Source: Jacaranda mimosifolia (Eukaryota > Streptophyta > Magnoliopsida > Lamiales > Bignoniaceae). Taken from it: a DNA stretch of 64,000 nucleotides. The notes beneath the pieces were generated by a model. It was not told the DNA's origin, searched no databases, and was given only the letters and a program-made list of their open reading frames with translations. The position numbers and the translations under genes are program-made. How positions within the stretch are numbered: the stretch's first letter is position 1; each line of letters opens with the position of its first letter. The stretch lies in assembly GCA_018894105.1 (NCBI GenBank), contig CM032127.1, positions 34,864,760 to 34,928,759 on the forward strand, given 5' to 3'. Below, piece after piece: positions 21,190 through 33,351 of the stretch.

Positions 21190-24100
21190 ATGACAAATTC
21201 TTCCACATGGGTATTCGATACCGCATGCGGTTCTCACCTCTGTAACTCATTTCAGGGGATGGAAAGAATAAGGAGTCTGTATGAAGGGGATATGATCCTC
21301 TGCCTAGGAAATGGAGCAACTGTTGCTGCCACATTCCAAGGAATAATCAAGCTAGATTTAGGGAATAAAAGCATTGTACTTGATCCTATTTTCTATGTAC
21401 TGAATCTTGTCAAAAACATTATTTCAATTCCCGTTCTAGATAATGAAGGATTTGATTTTTCAATATCGAATGGGGAATTGTTGGCATCAAAGAATGGTTC
21501 TTTTGTTGCACTAGGTACATTGACTAACGGATTGTACATACTTGAATCCCAACCTTCACTAATGTACATTCAAACAAACAAAAGGAAGCAAGATATCCAA
21601 GAAAATACCATGCTTTGGCATGCAAGACTTGGCCATATCCAAAAATAGGATGAGCAAGTTAGAAGCTCTCAAAGCACTAAATGTTAGTGGCATTGAGGAA
21701 CTTCCAACTTGTGAATCTTGTTTAAAAGGAAAAATGACCAAAGGTCCATTTGTAGGACAATCGGAGCGCTCCACAAATCTTTTGGATTTGATCCATACAG
21801 ATGTTTGTAGACAGCTAAGAGTTAGTGGGATAGGAGGCTATTCTTACTTCATCACATTTATAGACGATCATAGTCGATTCGGACACTTGTATCTTATGAA
21901 GTACAAATCCGAAGCCTTTGAAAAGTTCAAAGATTATAGGAATGAAGTAGAGAAGTAATTAGGGGTAAGTATTAAAACTCCACGATCGGATTAAGGAGGA
22001 GAATACTTAAGCACCGAATTCTTGGATTATCTAAAGGAGAATGGGATTCTCTCATAATGGACTCCACCCGACACACCCCAACTCAATGGAGTAGCCGAGA
22101 GGACAAACCGCACATTGTTAGACATAGTGTTTTCCATGATGAGCTTCTCCAATGTACCAATATCCTTTTGGGGATACGCCTTAGAAATGGCAGTGAAGTT
22201 ACTAAACCTAGTACCTTCAAAGTCGGTGCCAAAAACACCATACGAGATATGGCATGGCAAAGCACCCTCTTACCATTATTTAAAGGTTTGGGGATCTCCC
22301 GCCTACGTAAGATGGACAGTGGGAGATAAGTTGGATAATAGATCCATCTTGTGCAAGTTTGTGGGATACCCAAGAGAGTCTATGGGTTATTACTTTTATG
22401 ATCCCTCAGAACAAAAAGTGTTTGTCTCGAGGAACGCCTACTTTCTAGAAAAGCAATTTCTATTGGATAGAAATGGCGTTGTTATAGAATTTGATGAAGT
22501 TCAAAACGATCAACAAATCCCACAGTCGGTGGAAACAATTGAATCACAAAAGCCTGATGCACAAACTCTGAGAAGGTCAAACCGGGTCAAGAAGCAACCC
22601 AAAAGGTTTGGATTTCTTCATGAAACAAGACAATCGGATAGTGATCCGAGGACCTATGAGGAAGCTATGTTGGACATAGATTCAGGACGCTGGCTTGAAG
22701 CCATGAGATCCGAAATGGACTCCATGTATTCAAACAAAGTATGGACTTTGGTAGATCCACCAAAGGGAATGGTTCTCATTGGTTTCAAATGGATCTATAA
22801 GCGAAAGCTTGGAGTAGATGGAGAAGAAACAACTTTTAAGGTACGACTAGTGGCTAAAGGTTATACTCAGAGACCCGATATTAACTTCCAGGAAATGTTT
22901 TCACTAATTGCAATGCCTAAGGCCATTCAGATTCTACTTCCCATAGCCGCATATTACGACTATGAGATATGGCAAATAGATGTGAAAATCGTCTTTCTCA
23001 ATGGCAACATTCAAGAGAAAATTTACATAGAGCAACCGCAAGGTTTCACACCCAAAGGGAGTAAGCAAATGGTTTGCAAACTCCAAAGGTCCATTTATGG
23101 GCTTAAACAAGCATTTTGAAGTTGGAATTTGTGTTTTGACAAAACAATCAAATCGTTTAGCTTTGTCAAAAATGTATATGAACCCTGTGTATATCAAAAG
23201 GCCAGTGGGAGTTCTATACAGTTTATTGTGCTTTATGTTGATGACATCCTTCTCATTGGGAATGAGATTGGAATGTTAGAGTACAGTAAAGCATGGTTAT
23301 CTACACAATTATCCATGAGGATTTGGGAGAAGCATCCTACGTATTAGGAATATGTAGAGATAGATCAAAAAGGATGCTAGGGCTATCCCAAACCCAGTAC
23401 ATTGAAAAAATAATAAAAAGGTTTAGTGTGGAAGAATCCAAGAAATGATTCCTTCCTATGGGGCATGGTATTGTCTCCCAAAGTCTATGGCCCCTAGGAC
23501 TGAGCAAGAGAAACAAAAGATGTCCCAAACACCATATGCCTCTACCATAGAGAGCATAATGTATGCAGTTCAATGTACAAGACCGGATGTGGCACACTCG
23601 CTAAGTGTTACGAGTAGGTTCCAATCTAATCCCAGTGAAAGTCACTGGTTGGCTGTAAAGACAATCCGCAAGTACTTGAGAAGAACAAAGGATTTATTTT
23701 TAGTATACGGCAATGGAGAATCGAAACTCGAAGGGTTTTCAGATTCAAGTTTCCAATCCGATGTAGATGACCTCAAATCCACTTCTGGATTCATATTTTG
23801 CCTCAATAGCGGCGCGGTAAGTTGGAAAAGTTCCAAACAAGAGACCACGGCCGACTTGACCACAGAAGCAGAATATATTGTAGCTTCTGAAGCTGCAAAG
23901 GAAGGTGTTTGGATGAAAAACTTCATTCAAGAGTTGAATGTAGTGCCTAGCATAGCTGAGCCAGTTGTTTTCTTTTGTGATAACACCGGGGCGGTAGCAC
24001 AAGCTAAGGAGCCTACATCTCATCAGCGATCCAAGCACATATTGAGGCGATATGATTTGATCTAAGATCATTGATAGAGGCGACGTCCGAGTGGAGAGAG

Positions 24101-24210
24101 TTGGCTCAGAAGAGAATATAGCAGATCCACTGACTAAGCCCCTAGGACAAAAGGTCTTTGAATGACATCTTGAGACGATGGGTCTCAAGGCCGTAGGGCA
24201 TTGGCTTTAG
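21190..24210 (+). pseudogene. pol: pol of copia B: protease, integrase, RT, RNase H
   Basis: Protease: WVFDTACGSHLCN, catalytic Asp at 21217. Integrase: HARLGH zinc finger at about 21620, CESC near 21713; catalytic Asp in HTDVC at 21800 and in SD-stop-GGEY at 21989, and Glu in NGVAERTN at 22097. An integrase-to-RT linker with repeated charged residues follows. RT: WTLVDPPKGM near 22740, GFKWIYKRK, VRLVAKGYTQ, the QIDVK motif near 22975 and the YVDD box at 23234-23245. RNase H: DSSFQSDVDDLKSTSG near 23750, TEAEYIVASEA near 23865, FFCDNTGAV near 23970. Breaks: frameshift near 21640, TAA at 21992, TGA at 23117, further breaks at 23340-23450, and TAA at 24063. The last codons read GHWL-stop at 24208. 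Confidence 0.92.
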
Positions 24211-24224
24211 GGAAAGTGGGAGAT
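24211..24224 (+). other. polypurine tract of copia B
   Basis: GGAAAGTGGGAGAT lies immediately before the 3' LTR. The same tract precedes the 3' LTR of C (48077-48090) and, reversed, of D (54263-54276). Confidence 0.85.
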
Positions 24225-26463
24225 TGTTGGAAATAGTGTCTGGCAAGCCAATAGATTTGGCCTTGTAAAGCTATTTTCTGGTAAAAATAATCTAAATTGA
24301 ATGATATCTTGTATATGGCCACATTCATCTCATGCACCATATTACTTCACTGGCATTTCAATGAAGTCCTTAGATCACTTAAGACTACGGGACTTGGTCA
24401 CGTACTAGGTGGTAATCATGGAATAAGTCTTACACGGTCATGATCTTAAAATATTCCAAGTCATAGGATCTTCAGAGACAGGACATCTAAGATCCGGATA
24501 GACTTGCACTAACGATGCATAAATCCAAAGGGTTGGATATTGCTCCGTTCCATGAGCAACCGTATGTGATACGGGTACGTGTTAGTGGGTGCTTGTTAGA
24601 GAACAAGGCACTGAAGACCCACCAGAGACTCTACTAGGTAGCTATAATGGCAAGTCGGTAGTGGTTAGTTCTCCTACTTACGCTAGTGCATATTATTAGT
24701 TCTCTGACCTGATGATCCATGTTAACCTTGTGTCCGGTCCTCATGCTTTGACTCATCCTTGGTCACTTAGCGGGCTGTTCGATGTGAGATTGGGTATGAG
24801 CTACTTGTTATGGAGGTTTGTGAGATCAAAGAGGGAATCCGACTCCTCGCTTTTGTGAAAGGCGAGTACATCTCCTATGCATTCTATAATGATCGATTTC
24901 AAGAAATCCTTGCGCAAGGTGGAATGATAATTTGGGAAAGGAGTTTTCCAAAGTTTAGGTCATACAAAGGAATCAGACATTTAGAATAGAAGCATAGAAT
25001 CGAGGCTATTAGGGAGCCGACAAATATCTTGCCCTAGGCTTCTTTCGAGAAATAGGAGACGGAAGGATCGTATTTGCATGGAATGCGTAGAGCTTTAAAC
25101 GGTTCTCATATAGACATTCATTTCAACTAATTAATTAGGCTCCAAGGGCTTTAGGTTGGACATCAACCACGGAGATTAGGTACTCTTCAATTGATGAGAT
25201 CGATTAAATCGAGTCAACTAGTTTAAAAGGAATTTTAAACTAGAATGAATATTAAATATTCAAAAGTCACAACGGGTTGTGAGCCTATGTCCAATGAATA
25301 GTAGAACCCAATGGATCACACACAAAATCCAAAAGACCTTCCTAATCGATGGAGAAATTTTTCTAAGTGTTAGAAAGATAACCTTTTTCCATGGCCAATT
25401 TTTGGGAGACTTTTGAAGATCAATTTTGGCTTGATTAATTTAAGGAGTTAAATTAATCAATTAATTTAAGGAGTTAAATTAGGCAAACAATTAAAGAGTT
25501 AATTATTTGGTGCCGCATTGATCATCAATTGATCAAAGTTAACTTAAGGGGTTAAGTTGACTAAAGTAAACTTAAAGAGTTAAGTTTACTTGACTTAATT
25601 GTCAAGTCAAGGTTAATTAATTAAATTAATTAGATTAATTTAATTAATGGAAGAACAAGGATTTTAAGAGGAAAAATTCAAATTGGATTTGAATTAATTT
25701 GGAATAAGATTCCAAGTTGGCAAGTTGGCAAGATGAAATTGAAATTCAAATTGCCAACTTGCACACAACTAATTTTCGGTCCCCACATCCTCATGGGAGG
25801 TGTGATGCCACCTTGACATCACTCGTGGAATCACACCTCACACACTCTATATATAGATATAGAGTTGTATGAATTTTAGTGTAATTTTCAGCATTAGAAA
25901 ATCAAATTCTAAATGCTTTCCCTCCAAAAAAAAAAACCTTTCTAGGCAAGATATTCATGTGTTGAATTCTTCCTTTTCTTCCCTACCAAAACTCTCCAAA
26001 AACCGATCATACTCCATCTCTATCTTCAGATCTAATCCAACTTAGGATCTGGAGATTTAGGATCTCATCTTTGGTGTGTGGATCAACGTGAGATCGCTAT
26101 TTCACAGTTTTCTGCAGATCGTCTAACTTTGCGAATTTTTTCTAGAAGTTGTGATGCGATTTTTTATCTGAATTTTCTACTAAAGATATCCTAAGGTGTT
26201 AGGTATCTCCCAGATTTTTTGTTCGAATTTATTGAGAGTTTTGGTTGGTCAAATTCAGATCTGAATCTGCTACGCCAGATCCAGTCGCGAATCTGCCAAC
26301 ACTTGGAGATTTTGTTTTCTTCCTTGGATCTTGCTTCGAAAGGTAAGTATCTTCTTCTAATTCTGAATATACTGCATGGTATGACCCTGGGATGACCGAT
26401 TGGCATTGGATTTGGTGTTTTAATTTTGAATTATTGTGCATCCTAATGTCGATTGTTCCTTCA
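24225..26463 (+). repeat. 3' LTR of copia B (2,239 bp)
   Basis: A direct copy of 16117-18332 with scattered changes and small indels, for example an extra 'ggcaagtt' near 25720 and an insertion near 25800-25830. It ends GTTCCTTCA at 26463, after which gypsy 2 resumes. The donor-like GAAAG/GTAAGTATC is kept at about 26341. Confidence 0.93.
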
Positions 26464-27756
26464 ACAACATAGTCGATTGAGGACTCGACCCCAACCTAGC
26501 TAGATGACATAGTGGTGTACCTTTGAAATGGAAAACTACTAGCAGACAGAATGGAAGCCCGCTGAGTTAGAGATCGATCAACGAGATATACACTGGGGGA
26601 AGACAGACTCTTCAAATAGTCATTTTTCGAACATCCACTATGCTGTTTGAAACCAAGATAAGCGAATGAAGTGTTGAGTGAAATCCATGAAGGTATGTGC
26701 GGAAACCACTCCGAAGGTCGATTTCTAGCTCACAAGGTGTTTAAGCAAGGTTATTTTTGGCTAACATTAATTGAAGATGCAGTAGATTTCTAGCAGAAGA
26801 GCGAATCATGCTAATTCCACGCTAACACCCCTTACCAACCAGTTGCACCAATGGTCAGTGTCGACGTCTATTGACCATTCGACTAGTAGGGCATCAAATT
26901 CATGGGAAAGTTTTCCCTAATGATAGGTTAATGCATATACCTCATCGTCGCAGTGAATTTCTTCACAAAATGGGTAGAAGCTGAGGTTGTTGCCAAAATA
27001 ACCGATGGTGCAATTCGAGCTTCCATCTAGAAGAACATTATATATCGATTCGGACTCCTAAGGTCATTTATATCCAACAACAAAACTCAGTTGCAAAGCA
27101 AGAGGATCAAAACATGGTGCCAAAGCTTGGGGATCGGACAACATTTCACGTCGATAGAAAACCAGCAAAGCAACAGACAAACCGAGGTTACAAACTAAAC
27201 CATAGTCGACCACATCAAGAAAATGTAGAAAGGAGCCAAAGAAAAGTGGGCGGACGACCTCCCCAGGGTATTTTGGACATACCGAACCACTCTTCATAGA
27301 GGGACTGGAGAAACACTATACAGCTTGGTCTATAGATCCGACGCAATACTCCTAGTTTAAATTATTAAAGAAACAACAATGAAACTCAACTATAATCCGA
27401 GGTGAATGTGAGTTTAGGGCTTTGGAGCTCGACTTGCTCGAAAAAAAGAGGCAGTGGTCGTGTGCAATGATTCAACATTACAAAGGTCAGATGGCAAAGT
27501 CTTATAATAAGAAAGTATGACATTGAACTTTCCAGGTCGGTGATTTGGTCCTAAAGAAAGTAGATGTCACTAAGCACGTTGGTAAGCTCGACCACAATTA
27601 GGAAAGACCATTCAAAGTTGTTAAAGTAGCCAAAAAAATGCATATCAATTGGCAGATATGCATGGCGTTGAGCTCCCGACAACATGGAATGCCATCAACC
27701 TTAAAAAGTATTACACTTGGAAATCATTTCCGACTAGCAATCTATCGTCTATGTAG
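26464..27756 (+). pseudogene. pol: gypsy 2 integrase remnant
   Basis: Resumes gypsy pol after copia B. The zinc-finger part reads SEIHEG and CGNHS near 26680-26710, then KQGYFWLT near 26752. The core has VAVNFFTKWVEAEVVAK near 26950-27000; the second catalytic motif is altered (SNNKTQ for SDNGTQ, near 27070). The TEVTN-type motif near 27185 follows SNRQ, so the third Glu may persist. LVYRSDAILL lies near 27330, and the tail ends NLKKYYTW...-stop at 27756. Many stops and frame changes. The homologous region in gypsy 1 ends KKFYI-stop. Confidence 0.85.
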
Positions 27757-28447
27757 TAATCCATGTAATCAAGGTCATTTTCGACCATAAATCACCTATG
27801 AAGCAAAATGTGTAATCAAAGTCACTTTTGACCATCAATCGCCACTATAACACGTAAACAAAAGTACTCTTAATGTCCATTGTTTTTGTGCTTCAACAAT
27901 TGTTATTTCTAGTCAAATTACTTATGCAACAATTATTATAATTAAGATCGGTATCAACCATAAAGATTACCACTATAGTGATCAACAAAGGCATCTTGTT
28001 GCGCATACGACAGCTTGGTCTCAATCACATTTTTGACAACGATAACCTGAGCCAACCTCCAAACTTAATAAAAAGCATTACTCACTTGATGCGCTAACAT
28101 ATTATGCTTGCCAAGCAAGCAAAAAGTGGGGGAGAGAGGGATAGCCTCATGAGTACGAATTAACTAAGGTCGAGATCTAGTTGAGCAGACCAAAATAGCA
28201 TTGCGGGTTGATTCACACTATCCGACAACGTAACAAGCCCATGGTCGAAACTAATAATAAAAATTATAAAGGAGACCGAAAATAAAAATGATGAGACTAA
28301 TGGTCAACCAAAATAAAAATTACATTAATAAAAAAGAAATAAGTATATCCCATTCAAAAAATTACAGAAACACTTAATGATAAATTGAAAAACCTTCAAC
28401 CATAAGCGGTCGATGAAAAAGAAAAGCTTAGAAAAAATATCAAAAAT
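27757..28447. other. spacer of gypsy 2 with degenerate repeats
   Basis: Holds two or three diverged copies of a phrase like TAATCAAGGTCATTTTCGAC (27768, 27810 and perhaps 27940). This matches in position the tandem array of gypsy 1 but is far shorter. No gene is seen. Confidence 0.45.
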
Positions 28448-30147
28448 TTAGACCCTAGACGTCGAAGCACCTCCTGAGGTGGTCGAGGGGCCAACAACGT
28501 CGGTAGACTTATCAATAGCAAAAGGAGGACTGGCATTGATAGGGACAGGTGCTGGAACTAATAGCGATAGGAATAAGGTGGAGGACTCAGTGATCAAAGG
28601 AAGAGCAGAGCAACGTCAGCCATCTCCAGGATAATAGGGATCAAGAACTCGAATTGTTCCTCGTACTCATTCCTCGATAGCTCGACCTTAGCCTCCCCAA
28701 AGTAAATGGCTGCAGATTGCCATCTAAGCTCAAGCTTAACATAGACTCATCAAAATCCATCCTCAAAGTCTATAGTTGGGTAATGGCATAGTCAAACCCC
28801 GATTTTCAATCGTTCACACCAAGGATACAACAACAGTCATCGAAGATCGTGCTCCAAACGAACTAATCCAGAACTTTCTCAATGTAAAGAAGGAGCGCCT
28901 TTATCAAATCATCATCCGAGGCCAACCTCCCATCCTAAAACCTTTATGGTAGCTCCTGCTCTGAATGTTGATGAGTTTTCTTTATAACTCGAGCACTTTT
29001 TTGCTGAGCTTGTTGTTCTGAATAGTAAGCGCCTTCATCTTTTGGTCAGCATCGACCTTCAATTTCTCAATCTCACATTTCTGCTTGTTGACCAAGGTCT
29101 CGAGGGACTGTAAATTCTCGACCATTTACCTTAGCGTCTCGATGGGGCCCTCTGAGTACTCTTGAATTGCATCTTCAGACGTGGTCCGATGTGATGTACT
29201 TGTACCTGAGGTACAAGTTCCAACCTAGTTGGCTCATCTGCACAAGCGAAGGGTTGAATGATTAGTAAACAACTAATATGCAGATTTAAGGTTAAAAATA
29301 GAGGTAAAAAATTACCATGTTGGCAAGATAACCCAACTATTTTAAGACATTTCTGGAAGTAATACCAGATATCTTCCCTAGGGCCTAGGTGGTCGTGCTC
29401 AAGTCCCCCTCATCAATAATCAAAGCATCATTGCTGACGTCACTGGCATCGAACCCAAAATGAGGCTCTTTAAAAGAAGAAAACCCAAATGGATTAGAAA
29501 GTAAAGGTCTCGTGAGCTAAGGCCGGGTTGAGCGAATTGGGCCTCGAGCCCAATCGTAGAAACTTTTGGATGGGACCACGGTCTTACCCCAATAGGGTGG
29601 CTCCCTCTCAACGAATGTAATCCATTTCCCTTTATGTTGAGCAGCAAGTCTTTTCAGTTGTGGAGGTGCCGACCCTACACCTTCGTAAGGCCTCTTCAAA
29701 CTTGTCGAGCTTGTATTTTGAGACTCTCATACTCAGGGGCTCTCACAAAGAAGCACTTGCTTTTCTAGACTTTCACCACATAAAGAAAAATGAAAGTTGA
29801 GAACTTTTCTACCTGATCGGGCGGTGATGTAGTAAAAACCCACCTCTGACACGATAGTCGACTCACTCGATAATGGCAAGTGGAAGAGGTTGGCAAAATT
29901 GGTGAAGAAAAGTTGTTGTCAGTAGCATCTCATAAGTATAACAAAGGTACATATGAGAGAAATGGAGTTTGGAACTAGTTGGGTCGGGCAAGCCTCGATG
30001 CCATTAAGAATGGCCTTAACCTCAAGGGTAATGGAAAACTTAAGGCCACATTGGAGCTTAGCTAGATGTACAGCAAGATAGTTTTTAGGAGCTCGATGCA
30101 TGTGGTCATCCGCCTTTGGTCGAATAAGCTCAAACGTATGAGGGATA
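28448..30147 (-). pseudogene. antisense extra ORF of gypsy 2, 5'-truncated
   Basis: Read on -, it begins inside the gypsy-type domain (EACPTQLVPNSISLI near 30000; KWITFVEREPPYWGKT near 29600). It continues through a charged, coiled-coil-like region (near 29030-29130) and ends with a Ser/Thr/Gly tail (STTSGGASTSRV-stop at 28448). The N-terminus is cut at 30147 by copia C. It has several stops and frame changes. The order matches the antisense ORF of gypsy 1, which supports a shared architecture. Function unknown. Confidence 0.7.
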
Positions 30148-30208
30148 TGTTGGGATAGTACCCTTTAGCCAATTAGATTGGCATGTAAACTATTTCACTA
30201 GTAATACA

Positions 30209-32428
30209 TGTTGGAATAGTGCCCAACAAGCCAATTAAATTAGCATTGTAAACTATTTCACTCATGATACAATCTTGATTAAATGATATTAATTATATGG
30301 CTATCTTCATCTTATGCTTATATTTACTTCACTAGCATTTAGTTGAAACCCTTAGATCAGACAACACTACGAGACTTGGTCACACACTAGGTGGTGATCG
30401 TGGAATAAGTCTTACATGGTTGTGATCTTAAATCTTCTAAGTCATTGGATCTTAGGAGACAGGGCATCTAAGATCTAGATAAACTTGCACTAATAGTGCA
30501 TAGATCCAAGGAGTTGGATATTGCTCTGTTCCATGGACAATCCCATATGAGATATGAATGCATATTAGTGGGTGCTTGTTGGGGAACAAGGCACTGAAGA
30601 CCCACCAAAGAATCCACTAGATAGTCGGAATGGCGAGTCGGTAGTGGCAAGTTCTCCCATTTACACTATTACATATAATTAGTCATTTGACCTAAGAATC
30701 CATGGTAACCTTGTGTTTAGGTCTTCATGCTTTGACTTTTCCTTAGTCACTTAGCGGGGCCGTTCAGGTGGTGATTGGGCATAAGCTACTTAGACATAGA
30801 GGTTTGTGAGATCCAAGATAAAATTTGACTCCTCATCTTTGTGAAGGGCGAGTACATCTCCTATATATTCTGTAATGATCAATTCCAAGAAATCCTTGCG
30901 CAAGGTAGTATGACAATTTAGAAAAGGAGTTTTCAAAAGATGAGATCATAAAATGGAATCAAATATAGGGAATAGAGACATAGTATGGAGGCCATTAAGG
31001 AACCGAAAAATACCTAGCCCTAAGCCTCTTTCGAGAGATAGAAGACAAAAGGATCGTATTTGCATGGTACGTTTATAGCTATGATAGTTTTCTAAAAGTA
31101 TTCATTTCGGCTAATTAGTTGGGCTCCATAGACTTGTGGTTAGACATTAACCATGGAGATTTGGTACTCTTCAAATAATGGAGATTAATTGAATTGAGTC
31201 GATTAGGTTAAAGGAGCTTAAACTAAAAGGAATATTCACTATTCAAAAATCACAAGGAGTTGTGAGTCCATGTCCAATGAATGGTAGAACCTATAGGTCG
31301 CACAAAAAAGCCAATTACATTTCCTAAGTAATAGAGAAACTTTCTAAGTGTTAGAAATTCTCTCTATGGAGACCAATTTTTGGGTGACTGAAATTGAGGC
31401 TAATTTTGGCTTGATTAATTTAAGGAGTTAAATTAGATCAATAACTAAAAAGTTAATTATTTGGTGCCATGTGACCATCAATTAGCCAAGTTAATTTAAA
31501 GAGTTAACAAAATTAAGCTTAAAAAGTTAAGCTAGTTGACTTAATAGTTAAGTCAAGAATTAATTAATTAAATTAAATTATTTGATTTAATTAATGAGGA
31601 GAATATTCTTTGGAGGGAAAATTGAAATGATAGGATCATTTTAGAGTGGCATTTAATTAATTTGAAATTAGATTTCAAATATAACTAAAATGCACAAAAC
31701 TTCAAATTAGATTTGAATTTGCTAACTAAACATGCAAGGCATGCATGTTGGCAGTCCCCCCCTCCTTGAGGAAGGTATGATGCCACCTTGGCATTACACC
31801 ATCCTCACTCTATATATAGATATAAGGTGGGGGAGACAATCTAGCAATTAAGCAAGTAAAGAATTAGATTCTCACTTTTCCCTCCATTTTCAAGGTGTTC
31901 ATTCATGTGTTGAAGATCACCTTTCTCCTCTTCTCCCTACCCCAAAATCGGCCATCTCATTCTCAACTCTCTTCTCTTTATCCAGCTACAAGTGAGGAAT
32001 AGTAGGATTTGGATTGGTGTGTGGATCATTTCGATAGAGGCAAAATAAATAGTTGTCTAAACCTTTGGAGATCCACCTGCAAGACCAGTCTCCTATCAAT
32101 TTTATTCTAGGATATCCAAAATGATTTTATGAGCTAAAATTTGTTCCCACAGCTTCCTCAAGGAGTTGAGCATCTACTGGAATTTTTTCATTATTTTTGG
32201 AGAGTTCTGAATTGGTCAAAAATTGCTTGTTTGCAGTTGCGCCGCTATCTGGAAAATTCTGTTTGAAGAAGGAATTCTTCAATCTACCTTTGGATTTTGC
32301 TACTCAAGGTAACTCTCCTACCAAATCTAAATCCTAAAGTATAGTTAGATCCTTGGCTGCTTGTAAGCACTAGTTTATTTAAGCTTTTGAAGTTTTATTA
32401 TTGGATCCTAGTACCTTACTTGCTTTTA
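30209..32428 (+). repeat. solo copia LTR in the 5' LTR of C
   Basis: Starts TGTTGGAATAGTGCCC and ends TGCTTTTA (TA instead of CA). It has a perfect 5-bp target duplication ataca at 30204-30208 and 32429-32433. It inserted only 61 bp into the host LTR, in the same orientation. TATA CTATATATAGATAT lies at about 31811, the dyad ladder at 31410-31590. Confidence 0.95.
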
Positions 32429-32675
32429 ATACAATCTTGATTGCATGATATTCATTATAAATGACCATTTTCATATTATGCTTACTTTACATCACTAGAA
32501 TTTGGTTGAAGCCCTTAGATCACACAAGACTACGGGAATTGGTCACGTACTGGGTGGTGATCATGAAGCAAGTCTTACATGGTCGTTATCTTAAATTTCC
32601 AAGTCGTAGGATCTTATGAGACAGGCCATCTAAGATTCGGATTGACTTGCATGAACGATACATTAATCCAATGGG

Positions 32676-33351
32676 CTGTTTGAGGGACTGGCCTTAATTG
32701 AATAACTGATGAGCCAATTGGGCTGACTTAAGGGATTGGGCCGAGTTGATGGATTGCTGAAATTGGATTGATTTAAGGGATTGGGCTTAAGTATCACATG
32801 GGGGTTACCTGGGGACATGAAATTAGGCTGGCGAGATGGGATGGACTTATTTGCCGAGCTGAACATGTATGGGTCGGGTTGATGTGATGGGTTACAGGAC
32901 GTGGGCCGTGAAGGTCTGAAGGCTAATGGGCTGGAGCAATGGGCTGCTGAGTATGGGCCGCGGAGATGGGCTGGGCGAGCTCTACTGCTGAGCCGAGGTG
33001 ATGGGTCGGGATGTTAGGCCGATATAGACAGGCTAATGATGGGCTAAAGAACTTGGACCGAGAACAACGGAAAAAAAGGCTGTTCAACCTGGGGTTCGAA
33101 CCTAGGCCTCCACTCAAAACAAAGCTCTCACTTACTAGTTGGGCTATAAGGAATGGTGCTAAAAATGGCCCACCCATCCATTATATACTTTTATATTTTA
33201 CTTTGAATCTATTTACCAATCATTGTAAGGGAGGAGTCCTCCTTATTTTCTGCTTTCAGTTTGCCTTTCTTGTATTCACCTCTTTTTGATAATATACATG
33301 GTAGGGGTCCGCCAAACCCCCCTCCATGGCACTGGCCGCTTTATTAAAAAA
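32676..33351 (+). mobile_element. poly(A)-tailed retroposon (LINE end or SINE-like)
   Basis: Interrupts the LTR between copies of a roughly 21-base target duplication (AACGATACATTAATCCAATGG at 32654, partly decayed; AACGATGCATAAATCCAAGGG at 33352). The 3' end is TTTATT followed by an A run. The left half is rich in TGGGCTG/GATGGG words. At about 33075-33150 the - strand has tRNA-like box A (TAGCCCAACTAG) and box B (GGTTCGAACCC) sequences about 40 bases apart. Long duplication plus A-tail point to target-primed reverse transcription. I see no RT or endonuclease motif, so it is either a 5'-truncated LINE or a SINE-like unit. Confidence 0.75.

Larger units (their letters stand above)
16117..26463 (+). 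mobile_element. complete-outline Ty1/copia element B (10.35 kb)
   Basis: Two direct LTRs of about 2.2 kb flank a primer site, a 2-kb leader, gag, protease, integrase, RT and RNase H in copia order, and a polypurine tract. The target duplication is ataat (16112-16116) against acaac (26464-26468), a match if two C-to-T changes are allowed. The LTRs differ at about 20 of the first 240 aligned bases (hand count), so the insertion is old. Gag and RT motifs resemble the Angela/TNT1-94 group of plant copia elements. It sits inside gypsy 2 pol. Confidence 0.93.
8516..30147 (+). mobile_element. Ty3/gypsy retrotransposon 2 (Tat-like), split by copia A and B
   Basis: Pieces in the same orientation: primer region (8516), a gag-like stretch (8689-9298), gag end, protease and RT (14341-16116), integrase (26464-27756) and an antisense ORF (28448-30147). 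Copia A separates the first two parts and copia B separates RT from integrase. The right end, including the 3' LTR, is lost where copia C begins at 30148. It is related to gypsy 1 by order and sequence but is a different copy with more decay. Membership of the 8516-9298 part is less sure than the rest. Confidence 0.7.

Noticed and set aside
33075..33155. tRNA-like box A and box B on the minus strand as a real tRNA gene
   Set aside because: No full cloverleaf could be made by eye (no acceptor stem pairing, anticodon loop unclear). It is kept only as a tRNA-derived promoter remnant.
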